From Parvularcula dongshanensis (GTDB lineage: Bacteria; Pseudomonadota; Alphaproteobacteria; Caulobacterales; Parvularculaceae), in contig NZ_JACHOB010000001.1 in the NCBI RefSeq assembly GCF_014199615.1, forward strand, positions 806,001 to 870,000: a stretch of DNA of 64,000 nucleotides, in the 5' to 3' direction. The stretch's first letter is position 1. Every line of letters starts with the position of its first letter. The notes beneath the pieces were generated by a model. The model did no database searches. It was given only the letters and a program-made list of their open reading frames with translations, and had not been told where the DNA came from. Below, piece by piece: positions 9,595-18,146 of this stretch. The position numbers and the translations under genes were made by a program.

Positions 9595-11013
9595 TCATCG
9601 AGGCGCCGAGCAGGCGCTGTCGCTGGCGACGCCGTCGTCTACGAACGTCCGGACCGCCTCGGCGAAGCAGCTCGGCATCGTCATCAGCACGAAGTGAGAA
9701 GCGCCGTGCGCGGTGACGAGCTGAACCGGCCCTGCAGGTTCGAGTGACGCCACATGCTCCACCGCCCCTTCGTAAGGCGTCTTCGGATCGCGGTCACCGT
9801 GCAGGACCAGGCTCGGCGGCACGCGCTCCGGCCGGGCCGCGAAGTACTCGTCCCGCTCATAGGTCGGAATGCCGCCGCTGATGAGTTGCGAGGGGAGGGG
9901 GCTTGCGAACAGGTAGTCCTCTTCCTCCGCCGCGATCTGCTCCTTGGTCAGGGCGGGGCGGGCGGTGTTCTCCGACCGACTAATCAGGCTGACGAGTGGA
10001 ATCGAGGAGGGGGCCTGCGGATAGGGCTCGAACAACGCTGCAACCGCCTCGCGCCGGGCCTGTGCCTCGGCCATCGCGGAGCCGTCTCCTGCCTCGATCC
10101 TATCGAGGATCTGCGGGATCATCGCCCGCGTCTCTGGATCGTCGAGCAAAGCCCCGAAGGCGTATCGCGGCGGGGTCCCCACCATATCCGCCGTCGCCGG
10201 ATCGTCCACCAGTGCGGCCATTCGTTCTTCGAGGCGCCCGCCTTGGACGCCGCAGCCTCTAAGGTCTGCGCAGTCGCGCAGGACCTGCCGCCCGACGCCG
10301 TCCACGACGGCGGAGCGGCGGCTAAGGTCCCACCGCTGCGTGTCCTCGACGGGGATCAGCGAGTCGAGGACCACGCCGTCGATCCCACCCGGTCCTGCGA
10401 TCGTCAGCATGCGCAGGACGAGCTGCGTCCCGTAGGACACGCCGTAGACCAGGCGATCCTTATCCGCACCGAAGCGTTCTATGAGGAGAGCGAGGTCGCG
10501 GGCTGCGTTCGAGATCGTAAAGGCGCGGGTCCGCGCGGCGTCGACATTCAACGCCTGAAAGCAGCTCCCCCACTCTGGCCCCGAAAGCGCGGTGCCACCA
10601 GCGCTGCTCACACTCTCTTCCTTGGGGCAGAGGCGGGCGGAAAAGCCGGTGCCCCGGTGGTCCGGTATGATGACGTCGTAGCCGGGCAGCGCGGCCCTGA
10701 CGGTAGCGAGGAAGGGATAGAAGGAGGCACCGGACTCCCCGGGCCCACCCGCAATCATCCAAATCTGACCGCGAGGCCGCCCGGCCGCTGGGAACTTGCG
10801 TACGAAAAGCTCGGCCTTGCCCTGCTCGGGTGCCTCGTGATCGAGCGGGACAGAGACGTCGGTGCACAACGATCCGTTCAGGGAAGGATCGCTCGCCGCA
10901 TCGGGACAGGGCGAAAAGCTCGAATGCGGGTCCTCGCCCATCTCGGTCGCATAAGCGCCGGGCGTAGCGAGGACCATGAGAGCGGATGCGAGGGCGTGGC
11001 GAATGGAAGGCAC
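9595..11013 (-). CDS. Exported alpha/beta hydrolase, S33 tripeptidyl-aminopeptidase type
   Basis: This is a 472-residue protein with a signal peptide (about 1-22) and an alpha/beta-hydrolase fold of the S33 TAP class. It shows the oxyanion segment GGPGESG (about 89-95), PDHRGTGFS (118-125), the nucleophile elbow GVSYG with Ser193, an Asp in HGDRDPKTP (about 409) and His440 in HGASHF. Family members cleave short peptides or small esters in the periplasm. The start is a GTG at 11013 with GGAGA six bases before it; the same frame stays open far upstream but without coding character. Substrate is unknown. Confidence 0.85.
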   Translation of the reverse strand: MPSIRHALASALMVLATPGAYATEMGEDPHSSFSPCPDAASDPSLNGSLCTDVSVPLDHEAPEQGKAELFVRKFPAAGRPRGQIWMIAGGPGESGASFYPFLATVRAALPGYDVIIPDHRGTGFSARLCPKEESVSSAGGTALSGPEWGSCFQALNVDAARTRAFTISNAARDLALLIERFGADKDRLVYGVSYGTQLVLRMLTIAGPGGIDGVVLDSLIPVEDTQRWDLSRRSAVVDGVGRQVLRDCADLRGCGVQGGRLEERMAALVDDPATADMVGTPPRYAFGALLDDPETRAMIPQILDRIEAGDGSAMAEAQARREAVAALFEPYPQAPSSIPLVSLISRSENTARPALTKEQIAAEEEDYLFASPLPSQLISGGIPTYERDEYFAARPERVPPSLVLHGDRDPKTPYEGAVEHVASLEPAGPVQLVTAHGASHFVLMTMPSCFAEAVRTFVDDGVASDSACSAPR

Positions 11014-11171
11014 GAAGGTCTCCGGATCGGACTTCAGAGCGACCGGTCGCGGGTAGACTTTCGGGCAAGGGCCTGTCGAGACCAGCCGTGCCGAATGTTC
11101 AGGCTGCTGCAACCGCCGTACAGCCGCGCCACTCCGTCTAGCGGCACGGCCTGCGCGTCCTGGCCACGGCT

Positions 11172-11924
11172 CTACGCCGCAGCCGCCCCCTCCGCCGCAG
11201 GCGCCCGCAGGGCGCGGTACAGCTGCCGCGTCTCCGCAGCCGTCATCACCGCCGGGCGCTGTCTGATCCACCGCAGGGCGGCCTTCTCGTTCAACACCCA
11301 GACCGGCCCTTCGCTCTTCGTCCACCAGCCGGGAAAGACGACGACGGGCTGCAGGGGCGGGGCGTATCCAAGCGCGCGGGTCATTCTCGCGACCTCCTCG
11401 CAGGCGCGCGTGACCTGGCTCAGGGCATCGCCGCGCATCTGGCGCCCGTTCCGATAGAGGACGCCGTCCCGGCAGGCGATCTCGTCGCGCCCGCGCCCGG
11501 ACTTCGAGGCGTACTTGGTTTCGATCACGTAGAGCCCGCTCGGCGCGATCACGAGGTGGTCGATGTTGAAGCCGTCCCGGCAGAGGTCGTGCAGCACGTA
11601 GGCGCCGCGTCGCTCGAGGGTCTGCAGGAACGCGCCGACGTAGTCCTCGGCCTGCGCGCCTTTGGCGAGGCGCTGCATCCGGAGGATACCGAGGCCGAAC
11701 CACGCCGTGCCAACCAGGAACATGAGGCCGAGGGCGGGGACCATCAGGTTCGGCGCGACGAAGTACGTGAACCCGATCCAAAAGGCACTGCCTATCAGGG
11801 TGAGTCCAGCCAAGGTAGCGGGCACTTCGTCCAGGAGCCGGGCGCGCAAGGACTGCGCCGCCATTCTTTGGCGCAGCGGCCGAAACGGCGTCCGGTCGCT
11901 CTTCTTCCGCTTGAAAACGCGCAT
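11172..11924 (-). CDS. Membrane-anchored NERD-domain protein
   Basis: This 250-residue protein has two adjacent membrane segments (about 38-80) followed by a NERD (nuclease-related) domain at about 90-190: GAQAEDYV, YVLHDL, GFNIDHLVIAPSGLYVIETK and a closing Cys/Gly region. The Asp in NIDH and the E-x-K of IETK correspond to a PD-(D/E)XK-like nuclease core. The biological role of most NERD proteins is unknown. It is separated from the hydrolase downstream by 158 bases and from the FKBP gene upstream by a 0.7 kb spacer with hairpin repeats. Confidence 0.8.
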   Translation of the reverse strand: MRVFKRKKSDRTPFRPLRQRMAAQSLRARLLDEVPATLAGLTLIGSAFWIGFTYFVAPNLMVPALGLMFLVGTAWFGLGILRMQRLAKGAQAEDYVGAFLQTLERRGAYVLHDLCRDGFNIDHLVIAPSGLYVIETKYASKSGRGRDEIACRDGVLYRNGRQMRGDALSQVTRACEEVARMTRALGYAPPLQPVVVFPGWWTKSEGPVWVLNEKAALRWIRQRPAVMTAAETRQLYRALRAPAAEGAAAA

Positions 11925-12039
11925 GGGCGCCCCGCGCTTTGCTTCGAAGCCGGATTAGCAGGACAGATCGAAGGAAGACTTATCGACAAGCGTCGAAGTT
12001 GAACGCCGCCGCGTAGGGCGGCTCGCACCGCGTGCCGCC

Positions 12040-12086
12040 ACCTCTCCCTCTGGGAGAGGTCCAAATCTTCGATTTGGGGTGAGGGG
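12040..12086. repeat. Double-hairpin intergenic repeat
   Basis: Two perfect hairpins stand side by side: ACCTCTCCC-TCT-GGGAGAGGT, then CCAAATC-TTC-GATTTGG, followed by GGTGAGGGG. This layout (CCTCTCCC hairpin, small stem, GGTGAGGGG) resembles dispersed extragenic palindromes common in proteobacterial genomes. Only one full copy is in this window; a related CTCTCCC/GGGGAGG hairpin occurs near 59546. Confidence 0.6.
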
Positions 12087-12128
12087 AAGCGAGGGCGGTG
12101 CCAGGCGTCACCGCCGCTGGCCGTCACC

Positions 12129-12174
12129 CGTAGGGCGGTCGCCAATGGCGGCCGCGTGCCGCGACCGCCCTACG
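12129..12174. repeat. 14-bp perfect inverted repeat
   Basis: CGTAGGGCGGTCGC at 12129-12142 is exactly complementary to GCGACCGCCCTACG at 12161-12174, with an 18-base loop. The left arm resembles GCGTAGGGCGGCTCGC at 12011-12026, which suggests a repeat unit flanking the double hairpin. Confidence 0.6.
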
Positions 12175-12556
12175 ACTTATCCCCGCCCCCGGCCGCCCGT
12201 GCCATCCTGCCTTCGTCGCGGCAGGGCCGGGGCGGGGCGGACAGCTGACGTCTCTCCTGCCTGCCGCCACGAGGTCACGTGCCGGTCGGCCTGGGTGATG
12301 GAATGCACCCCGCCGTATCGGGCCAGACACGCGCCGGGCGAGCTGAAGAACGGCCCCGGCGGATCGCGCCGAGGGGCGTGGAGGGTCCCGTGCCGCGCGT
12401 CAGGCTACGGTGTGGGACCCTTCACGCCGCAGCAAACCTTACTCAACCCTTCGCTGCGGCGGGCCGCGCGCGGGACACCCCGGACCTTCTCATACCGCAC
12501 GAGGGGCGGACGCTTCGGCGTGCCTGCCCCACAAACGGAAACGGCCGCTCGAGCCC

Positions 12557-12628
12557 CGCCAGCGAAGCTGGCGAAGCGAGCGACCGCGAAGCCGGCGGGA
12601 CGCCGCCCCGCCGGAGGCCCTACGGGCC
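12557..12628 (-). terminator. Three tandem hairpins after the FKBP gene
   Basis: Three G+C stems lie 20-90 bases beyond the stop codon: CCGGCCC-type 12616-12628 (5 bp, TAC/GTA loop), 12592-12614 (7 bp) and 12557-12573 (7 bp, GAA/TTC loop). There is no T-tract. Together they could stop transcription or protect the 3' end. Confidence 0.4.
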
Positions 12629-12647
12629 GTGAGGCCAAACGTGCCTC

Positions 12648-13076
12648 CTACTTGATGCCGACGAGCTCGACGTCGAAGGTCAGCTCCTGGCCCGCCAGCG
12701 GGTGGTTGGCGTCGAGGGTGACCTCGTTCTCGTTCGCGCCGGCGACCATGACGGGGATGGTCTGGCCGTCCTGGGTCTGCATCTGCAGCTGGGTGCCGGG
12801 CTCGGTCGGGATGTTGTCGGGGAACTGGCTGCGCGGCACGGCCTGGACGCGGCTGGGGTCGCGGTCGCCATACCCTTCGTCGGGCCCGACGGTGACCTGC
12901 TTCTTCTCGCCGACTTCCATGCCGGGGATCGCCTTGTCGAGGCCGGGGATGATCTGGCCCGAACCGAGCTGGAACTCGAGCGGGTCGCGGCCCTCCGAGC
13001 TGTCGAACTTGGTCCCGTCGGCGAGGGCGCCGGTGTAGTGCAGTTGGACGGTGTCGCCTGCTTTCGCCTGGCTCAT
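12648..13076 (-). CDS. FKBP-type peptidyl-prolyl isomerase, SlyD-like
   Basis: This 142-residue cytosolic protein catalyses cis-trans isomerisation of prolyl bonds and has chaperone activity through an inserted flap domain. The FKBP part is split: residues about 1-68 (VQLHYTGALADGTKFDSS, LGSGQIIPGLDKAIPGM) and 125-142. The SlyD-type insert lies between (GYGDRDPSRVQAVPRSQFP...). It lacks the His/Cys-rich nickel-binding tail of E. coli SlyD. I use the ATG at 13076, which has GGAAGGA upstream. It is monocistronic by position. Confidence 0.92.
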   Translation of the reverse strand: MSQAKAGDTVQLHYTGALADGTKFDSSEGRDPLEFQLGSGQIIPGLDKAIPGMEVGEKKQVTVGPDEGYGDRDPSRVQAVPRSQFPDNIPTEPGTQLQMQTQDGQTIPVMVAGANENEVTLDANHPLAGQELTFDVELVGIK

Positions 13077-13289
13077 GTCGTTATCCTTCCGTGAGTTTGG
13101 CGTTCGAGAAGCGGGGCGCCGGCGTAAAGCGGCCCCGCGGGTGAAGTCCGCCCCACCTGGTAACGATCTAAGGAGAGGCAAGGGCTAACGAGCAGAACCA
13201 CCCTGCGCACGCCACCCCCGCAGCGGTGCGAGGCGAACCAGGCGCGGGCCCAAAGCGTTGGTTTTTGATCTGCAGCAAGGAGACGCATC

Positions 13290-13634
13290 ATGTCTGTCAA
13301 GCTGAACCAAAAGGCTCTCGACCACGCCCGGGATCTGATCAAAGCCAACCACTACGTGAAGGCGTCGGACTGGTCCGAAGCCGCGCCGACCGCGGCGCGC
13401 GAGAACGAGAAGATCGAGCGCGACGGCTATGAGGGCTACGCGAAGTGGTTCCTCGCCGAGAAGACCGAGGAGAACGAAGGCACCAAGGGGCGCTACATGT
13501 TCCCCTATGGCGACTTCTCCCGCGTCCACCGCTCGGGCCTCGCAGCGGCGAAGCAGCGAGCTGGCGAGTGGGGCTATGACGACGTCCTCAAGGCGGCGGA
13601 CGAGCTGATGGAAATGATCCCCGAGCCCGACTGA
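13290..13634 (+). CDS. Conserved hypothetical protein (114 aa)
   Basis: This small acidic soluble protein has no membrane segment or signal. It contains DWSEAAP, WFLAE and the block GRYMFPYGDFSRVHRSGLAAAKQRAGEWGYDDV. Proteins with the same KGRYxFPYGDFxxVHRSGLxAAKQRA block occur in several bacterial phyla, but I know of no assigned function. AAGGAGA precedes the ATG by six bases. It is divergent from the FKBP gene across a 213-base spacer. The conserved Arg/Lys/His residues suggest a nucleic acid or phosphate ligand, which is speculation. Confidence 0.8.
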   Translation: MSVKLNQKALDHARDLIKANHYVKASDWSEAAPTAARENEKIERDGYEGYAKWFLAEKTEENEGTKGRYMFPYGDFSRVHRSGLAAAKQRAGEWGYDDVLKAADELMEMIPEPD

Positions 13635-13700
13635 AGTTCTGGAAGACCGGTTTGCCGACACAGGCCGTCAGGGGAAATACGAAGCGTCATCAAAAGCTAG

Positions 13701-13729
13701 CTGACACCTGTTGACAATCATGCTATGAT
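13701..13729 (+). promoter_or_regulatory. Sigma-70-type promoter
   Basis: CTGACA (-35) and TATGAT (-10) are separated by exactly 17 bases, one mismatch from consensus in each box. The start codon of the next gene is 72 bases downstream. TTGACA at 13711 is also present but wrongly spaced for this -10. The local A+T content stands out from the surroundings. Confidence 0.65.
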
Positions 13730-13801
13730 CTGGGCAGCGCAGCCCTTGAAACCTCTGTAAGGTGCGACGACGTGTCCATCGTAGCCACCCGAGGAATTCC
13801 G

Positions 13802-14233
13802 ATGACCGCCGCCGACGAAGCCGCCTCCGACGCCGCCGACCTTACGGAAGGCGAGCCTAGGTCGAGACGGATGCGCGCGGCGCTGACGACCGGAAGCGTC
13901 GTCTTCGGCATCCTCACCGTCACGTTGATCGTCGCCGCCTACCGCTTCGGCGAAGGCGTCGTGTACATCGATGGCCGGACGATCTCGGACCTCAGCTTCC
14001 TCGAGGTGACGGGCGGTGCGGCCGCAGGCGCGGCCGGCGTCCTCGTTGGCCTCGGTGCGGCGCTGGTCGGGCTCGTCGCGGCGGTCCTCGCGACCGTGCT
14101 GTCCCTGGCGCTCGCCACGGTGGGCGTGGGCTTCGGCCTCTTCTTGACGCTCGGCGTGGTGACCGGCCCGATCCTCCTGGCCGTCATCATCGGCGTGCTG
14201 ATCAAGCGCCGCTACTGGCCGGACGTGATCTAA
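13802..14233 (+). CDS. Hypothetical inner-membrane protein (143 aa)
   Basis: This protein has a charged N-terminal 25 residues (Asp/Glu then RSRRMR), then three hydrophobic segments at about 29-47, 75-113 (long, Gly/Ala/Val-rich, probably two helices) and 117-138, and a short basic tail ending KRRYWPDVI. The segment between the first two helices (VYIDGRTISDLSFLEV) is probably periplasmic. I see no family motif. The ATG at 13802 is chosen because GAGGA stands five bases upstream; a GTG at 13772 has no clear site. A good promoter lies upstream, so it is probably transcribed alone. Confidence 0.7.
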   Translation: MTAADEAASDAADLTEGEPRSRRMRAALTTGSVVFGILTVTLIVAAYRFGEGVVYIDGRTISDLSFLEVTGGAAAGAAGVLVGLGAALVGLVAAVLATVLSLALATVGVGFGLFLTLGVVTGPILLAVIIGVLIKRRYWPDVI

Positions 14234-14321
14234 CGAAGAAGGGCCGCCGCGATCACCGCGACCGCGGCGACGATTCCGAGGCCATCACCACGCCCTGGCC
14301 GAACCGCTTCTTGTCCCGCAT
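14230..14321 (-). pseudogene. Possible frameshifted 30-residue membrane peptide gene
   Basis: Eleven bases after the apaG stop, on the same strand and with AAGGG upstream, an ATG opens MRDKKRFGQGVV. This frame soon becomes non-hydrophobic and stops after 22 codons. The next frame continues as GLGIVAAVAVIAAALLR and stops at 14230. Joined, they would be a plausible basic-plus-one-helix membrane peptide, so a single indel (real or a sequencing error) may separate the halves. The evidence is only composition and placement. Confidence 0.3.
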
Positions 14322-14332
14322 TTGGTCGCCCT

Positions 14333-14767
14333 TCAGTTCAACCGGTGCCAATCGTGCGGGCTGTCGAGGCTGAAGGCCGGGACGTCTGCCTCGAAGATCT
14401 CTCCGGCGTCGGTCTCCATGTGATAGACCCCCCGCATCATGCCCGAAGGCGTCGTCAGCGGCGTGCCGGAGGTGTACTCGAAGGCATCGCCGGGGCGAAG
14501 GACCGGCTGCTCGCCGACCACGCCGTCGCCTGTCACCGTGACGGTCTGACCGCCCGCGTCTGTGATGTACCAGACCCGCGTCTTCAGCGTGACGACCCGG
14601 TCCGAGACGTTGTCGATCCGGACCGTATAGGCCCAGACGTAGTGATCGTCCGAGGGCTCCGATTCCTCCTCGAGGAAGTCGGGCTCGACCGAGATGCGGA
14701 TCCCCCGCGTGATGCTCTCATAGGGCATCGCGCCGTCCCATCCGTCTTTGACTTCGCCCCAGATCAT
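14333..14767 (-). CDS. apaG: ApaG domain protein
   Basis: This 144-residue protein has the ApaG/DUF525 fold, an immunoglobulin-like beta sandwich. Seen are ITRGIRISVEPDFLEEES, YVWAYTVRIDN, LKTRVWYITD, GVVGEQPVLRPGDAFEYTSGTPL and the GVYHMET block. E. coli ApaG is linked to cobalt and magnesium resistance and Ap4A levels; the mechanism is not settled. The start at 14767 sits 10 bases after metZ, with GAGGG/GGAGG close by, so the two are probably coupled. A later ATG at residue 14 (MPYESITRGI) would match the usual ApaG N-terminus as well. Confidence 0.9.
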   Translation of the reverse strand: MIWGEVKDGWDGAMPYESITRGIRISVEPDFLEEESEPSDDHYVWAYTVRIDNVSDRVVTLKTRVWYITDAGGQTVTVTGDGVVGEQPVLRPGDAFEYTSGTPLTTPSGMMRGVYHMETDAGEIFEADVPAFSLDSPHDWHRLN

Positions 14768-14777
14768 GCCTCCCTCG

Positions 14778-15977
14778 TCAGCACGCCCGCATCGCCGCGT
14801 CGAGGTCGGCGAGCAGATCGGCCGGATCCTCGAGGCCGATCGAGAGCCGGACGAGGCCCGGCGTGACGCCCTGCAGCATACGGGCCTCTTCGGAAAGGCG
14901 CGAGTGGGTCGTCGTGCGCGGATGCGTGGCGAGGCTCTTCGCGTCGCCCAGATTGTTCGACACGTCGATCAGCTCGAGGCCGCCGAGGAAGCGGAACGCA
15001 TTGGCCTGCGCGGTCTCCGCGTCGCCGGCGAACTCGACCGTGACGACGGTGCCCCCCGCCGCCATCTGCCGGCGGGCGATCTCGGCTTGCGGGTGGTCGT
15101 CGCGGAACGGGTAGAGCACCCGTGCGAGCGGTCCGCCGATGTGCGCTGCGAGGCCCTCGGCGATCTGCGCCGCGTTCTCGCACATCGCGCGGACGCGAAG
15201 GTCCAGCGTCTCAAGCGACTTGAGAAGCACCCAGGCGTTGAACGGACTGATCGAAGGTCCCGTGTTCCGTACGAAGGGCTTCAGCGTGTCGGTCAGGAAG
15301 CTCTCTTCGCGGCCCAGCACCGCGCCCCCGAGCACGCGGCCCTGACCGTCGAGATGCTTGGTCGCGGAGTAGCAGACGAGGTCCGCGCCGAGGTCGAGCG
15401 GCCGTTGCAGGACGGGCGTCGCAAAGACGTTGTCCACGAGAAGGCGCGCGCCCTTATCATGGGCGATGTCGGCGATGGCGGGGATGTCCAGGACCTCGAG
15501 GCCGGGGTTGGAGGGGCTCTCGAGGAAGAACAGCTTGGTGTTCGGCCGCGCGGCGGCCTTCCAGGCGCCAAGGTCCGTGCCGTCGATGAAGTCCGCCTCG
15601 ATCCCGAAGCGCGAGCAGAGGTCGTCGGCGACGTAGCGGCATGAGCCGAAGAGCGCTCGGCTCGCCACCATGTGGTCCCCTGCGGAGAGCTGGCTGAGGA
15701 GAGCCGCCGTGACGGCCGCCATGCCGGTCGCCGTCGCCTGGCACCAAGCCGCCCCTTCGATCGCGGCGAGGCGTTCCTCGAACATCTGGACGGTCGGGTT
15801 CGAGAAGCGGGAGTAGATGTGGCCCGGATCGTCGCCCGAGAACCGCGCCGCGGCCTGTTCGGGGCCGTCATAGGCATAGCCCGACGTGAGGAAGAGGCCC
15901 TCGGACGTCTCTTGGAAGGCGCGGTGCGTGCCGGCGCGCACGGCGAGGGTGCGGGGTCGGTAGGGAGGCTTGGTCAC
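14778..15977 (-). CDS. metZ: O-succinylhomoserine sulfhydrylase (MetZ)
   Basis: This 399-residue PLP enzyme of the Cys/Met-metabolism family makes homocysteine from an acylated homoserine and sulfide. Key parts are YSRFSNPTV (about 55-63), GMAAV, ESPSNPGLEV (153-162), VDNVFATP with Asp182, and the PLP lysine Lys207 in SATKHLDGQGR. The last element (H-L-D-G-Q-G-R-V-L-G-G) is typical of MetZ. The start is the GTG at 15977 with AGAAGGG upstream, giving the expected length. It works with the MetX acyltransferase encoded at 25-26 kb. ApaG follows 10 bases downstream. Confidence 0.92.
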   Translation of the reverse strand: MTKPPYRPRTLAVRAGTHRAFQETSEGLFLTSGYAYDGPEQAAARFSGDDPGHIYSRFSNPTVQMFEERLAAIEGAAWCQATATGMAAVTAALLSQLSAGDHMVASRALFGSCRYVADDLCSRFGIEADFIDGTDLGAWKAAARPNTKLFFLESPSNPGLEVLDIPAIADIAHDKGARLLVDNVFATPVLQRPLDLGADLVCYSATKHLDGQGRVLGGAVLGREESFLTDTLKPFVRNTGPSISPFNAWVLLKSLETLDLRVRAMCENAAQIAEGLAAHIGGPLARVLYPFRDDHPQAEIARRQMAAGGTVVTVEFAGDAETAQANAFRFLGGLELIDVSNNLGDAKSLATHPRTTTHSRLSEEARMLQGVTPGLVRLSIGLEDPADLLADLDAAMRAC

Positions 15978-16216
15978 GGATGAACCCTTCTTGGCGCAGG
16001 CGTCGCCTGCGCGTCCCGGCCTTTTAGCGGTGAACGCTTCGGAGGTTGAGGTCCGAAGAGGCGCCGCCGCAAGCCGGCCGGCCCAAACCCGGCGCCGCGC
16101 GCGGGGTAGGCGATCGGACCGCACCGGTCAAACGGGAGCACGCGCAAGAAGAGGGATAATGTTTGTTAGTCTCACTCTGCTTGTCTGGTTCGGCGCGAGG
16201 CGAGGGACTGAGGGGC

Positions 16217-17725
16217 ATGGCGATCAGCAGGCGAGTCGACGTGGCCATCCTCGGCGCGGGACCGGCGGGGCTGACGGCGGCCTATCTTTTGACGAAGGCA
16301 GGCTACTCGGTCTGCGTGATCGAGCGTGACGAGGCCTATGTGGGCGGCATCAGCCGTACGGTCGAGCACGAGGGCTACCGCTTCGACATCGGGGGTCACC
16401 GCTTCTTCTCGAAGTCGAAGGAGGTCGTCGATCTCTGGAACGAGATCCTGCCGGCCGGCTTCATCGAGCGCCCGCGCATGAGCCGCATCTACTACGACGG
16501 CAAGTTCTACGCCTATCCGCTGCGCGCCTTCGAGGCGCTGCGCAACTTGGGCGTCCTCCGCTCCGCGGCCTGCATGCTGAGCTACCTGCGCTGGAAGCTG
16601 TTTCCCAAGCCCGAGGTCAGAAGCTTCGAGGACTGGGTCGTCAACAACTTCGGGCGGAAGCTCTTCTCCACCTTCTTCAAGACCTACACGGAGAAGGTCT
16701 GGGGCATGGGCTGCGACGAGATCAGTGCCGATTGGGCCGCCCAGCGGATCAAGGGGCTTTCGCTCGGCGCCGCCGTGATCGATGGCGTCAAACGGTCCTT
16801 GAACCTCCACCACGCGCCGAACGACGGCATGGCGGCGAAGACGCTGCTGGAGAGCTTCCGCTACCCGCGCCTCGGCCCCGGCATGATGTGGGAGGCGGCG
16901 CGCGACAAGGTGGTCGAACACGGCGGTGAGGTCCTGATGGGACACAGCCTCGCTCGGCTATCCGAACGTCCGCGGGACGGCCGATGGGTCGTCACGACGA
17001 CCGCGGCGGGCGAACCTGCACGGATCGACGCGCAGCACGTCATCTCGTCCGTACCGATGCGCGAGCTCGCGAGCCGACTTCACCCCCTGCCAAGAACCCT
17101 GCCGCAGGCGTCCGGCCTCAAATACCGGGACTTCCTGACCGTGGCGCTGATGGTCCGGTCGGAGGACCTCTTCCCCGACAACTGGATCTACATCCACGAT
17201 CCGTCCGTAAAGGTCGGCCGCATTCAGAACTTCCGGTCCTGGTCGCCCGACCTCATCCCCGCGGACGACATGGCCTGCGTCGGGCTCGAGTACTTCTGCT
17301 TCGAGGGCGACGGCCTCTGGAGCGCGGCGGACGAGGACCTCGTCGCGCTGGCCAAGCGCGAGCTCGTCAAGCTCGGCCTCTGCGCCGACGAGGCGATCAC
17401 GGGCGGTGTCGTCGTCCGTCAGGACAAGGCCTATCCGGTCTACGACGACGCGTACACGTCGAACGTCGAGGCGATGCGGACCGAACTCGAGGCGCGCTAT
17501 CCGGGCCTGCACCTCGTCGGCCGGAACGGCATGCACAAGTACAACAACCAGGACCATGCCATGATGACGGCGATGCTCACGGTCCGGAACATCGAGGCCG
17601 GCGAACGCGTCTACGACGTCTGGGGCGTCAACGAGGACGCGGAGTACCACGAGGCGGGGGCGGACGGTGCCGTACAGGCCCTGCGCTCGGAACGCATGGT
17701 GCCGAGGCGGGTGAAGGCGGCCTGA
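16217..17725 (+). CDS. FAD-dependent oxidoreductase, UDP-galactopyranose-mutase/amine-oxidase-like
   Basis: This 502-residue flavoprotein opens with a Rossmann dinucleotide site (ILGAGPAG, 11-18), then [16 protein letters not shown] and [14 protein letters not shown]. That pattern is shared by UDP-galactopyranose mutases and protoporphyrinogen-oxidase-like enzymes. [18 protein letters not shown] and a C-terminal [13 protein letters not shown] segment are typical of a subgroup found in polysaccharide or protein glycosylation clusters. It probably acts on a nucleotide- or lipid-linked sugar in the cytosol; substrate unknown. The GtrA gene begins four bases after its stop, so the genes are co-translated. 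The start at 16217 has GAGGGG immediately upstream. Confidence 0.8.
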   Translation: MAISRRVDVAILGAGPAGLTAAYLLTKAGYSVCVIERDEAYVGGISRTVEHEGYRFDIGGHRFFSKSKEVVDLWNEILPAGFIERPRMSRIYYDGKFYAYPLRAFEALRNLGVLRSAACMLSYLRWKLFPKPEVRSFEDWVVNNFGRKLFSTFFKTYTEKVWGMGCDEISADWAAQRIKGLSLGAAVIDGVKRSLNLHHAPNDGMAAKTLLESFRYPRLGPGMMWEAARDKVVEHGGEVLMGHSLARLSERPRDGRWVVTTTAAGEPARIDAQHVISSVPMRELASRLHPLPRTLPQASGLKYRDFLTVALMVRSEDLFPDNWIYIHDPSVKVGRIQNFRSWSPDLIPADDMACVGLEYFCFEGDGLWSAADEDLVALAKRELVKLGLCADEAITGGVVVRQDKAYPVYDDAYTSNVEAMRTELEARYPGLHLVGRNGMHKYNNQDHAMMTAMLTVRNIEAGERVYDVWGVNEDAEYHEAGADGAVQALRSERMVPRRVKAA

Positions 17726-17729
17726 CCCC

Positions 17730-18146
17730 GTGAGCGTCCTCGGCGACATCTACTCCGCGCCTTTCGTGCGCTACGCCGCGGTCAGCGCCGCGGCGCTTGT
17801 CTGCGACGTGGGAAGCTTCGCCGCGATGGTCGCCTCCGGCCTGCCGGTCACGGGCGCTGCGGCTCTCGGCTACGCCCTCGGCGTCGTCGTCCACTGGGTC
17901 TTGTCTTCCCGGCTGGTCTTCGCGGCGGAGGTCGGTGAGCAGGGGTCGCCGCGCCGCAGGGTCCAGAAGGCGCTCTTCGCCGGTTCGGCCGCGATCGGCC
18001 TCGGCGTGACGGCGTTCGTGACGGCGACGTCCTCGTCCTTCGGCGCGCCCCCCGCCGCCGCGAAGCTGCTCGCGGTGATCGCGAGCTTCCAGGCGGTCTG
18101 GTTCGTCCGCCGCCAACTCGTCTTCGACCAAGCGGGGACGGCGTGA
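17730..18146 (+). CDS. GtrA-family membrane protein
   Basis: This 138-residue integral membrane protein has four hydrophobic helices (about 12-30, 40-58, 80-97, 105-124) and the GtrA-like end FQAVWFVRRQLVFD. Proteins of this family (PF04138) help move or present polyprenyl-phosphate-linked sugars across the inner membrane for glucosylation of surface polymers. Start is a GTG four bases after the flavoprotein stop. Its own stop overlaps the next start (GTGA). This places it between a sugar-modifying oxidoreductase and a GT-C-like enzyme. Confidence 0.85.
   Translation: MSVLGDIYSAPFVRYAAVSAAALVCDVGSFAAMVASGLPVTGAAALGYALGVVVHWVLSSRLVFAAEVGEQGSPRRRVQKALFAGSAAIGLGVTAFVTATSSSFGAPPAAAKLLAVIASFQAVWFVRRQLVFDQAGTA

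Larger units (their letters stand above)
11925..12647. other. 0.7 kb intergenic spacer with hairpin repeats
   Basis: I find no supported gene here. The long open frames on both strands give low-complexity Arg/Pro/Gly translations with no motif and no ribosome site. The spacer holds two hairpin repeat units (12040-12086 and 12129-12174) and three tandem hairpins after the FKBP gene (12557-12628). A shared word, CGTAGGGCGG then later CGCGTGCCG, occurs near 12011 and again near 12129. Confidence 0.6.

Noticed and set aside
11014-11781. Upstream in-frame extension of the S33-type hydrolase gene
   Set aside because: The extension overlaps the NERD gene in another frame, has no motif and would bury the signal peptide. 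The GTG at 11013 has a good ribosome site.
12079-13038. A 319-codon open frame on the plus strand opposite the FKBP gene
   Set aside because: Its translation is low-complexity and its second half is the exact shadow of the FKBP gene. There is no ribosome site and no motif.
16024-16248. Short minus-strand frame between metZ and the flavoprotein gene
   Set aside because: It overlaps the supported start of the flavoprotein gene and shows no coding features.
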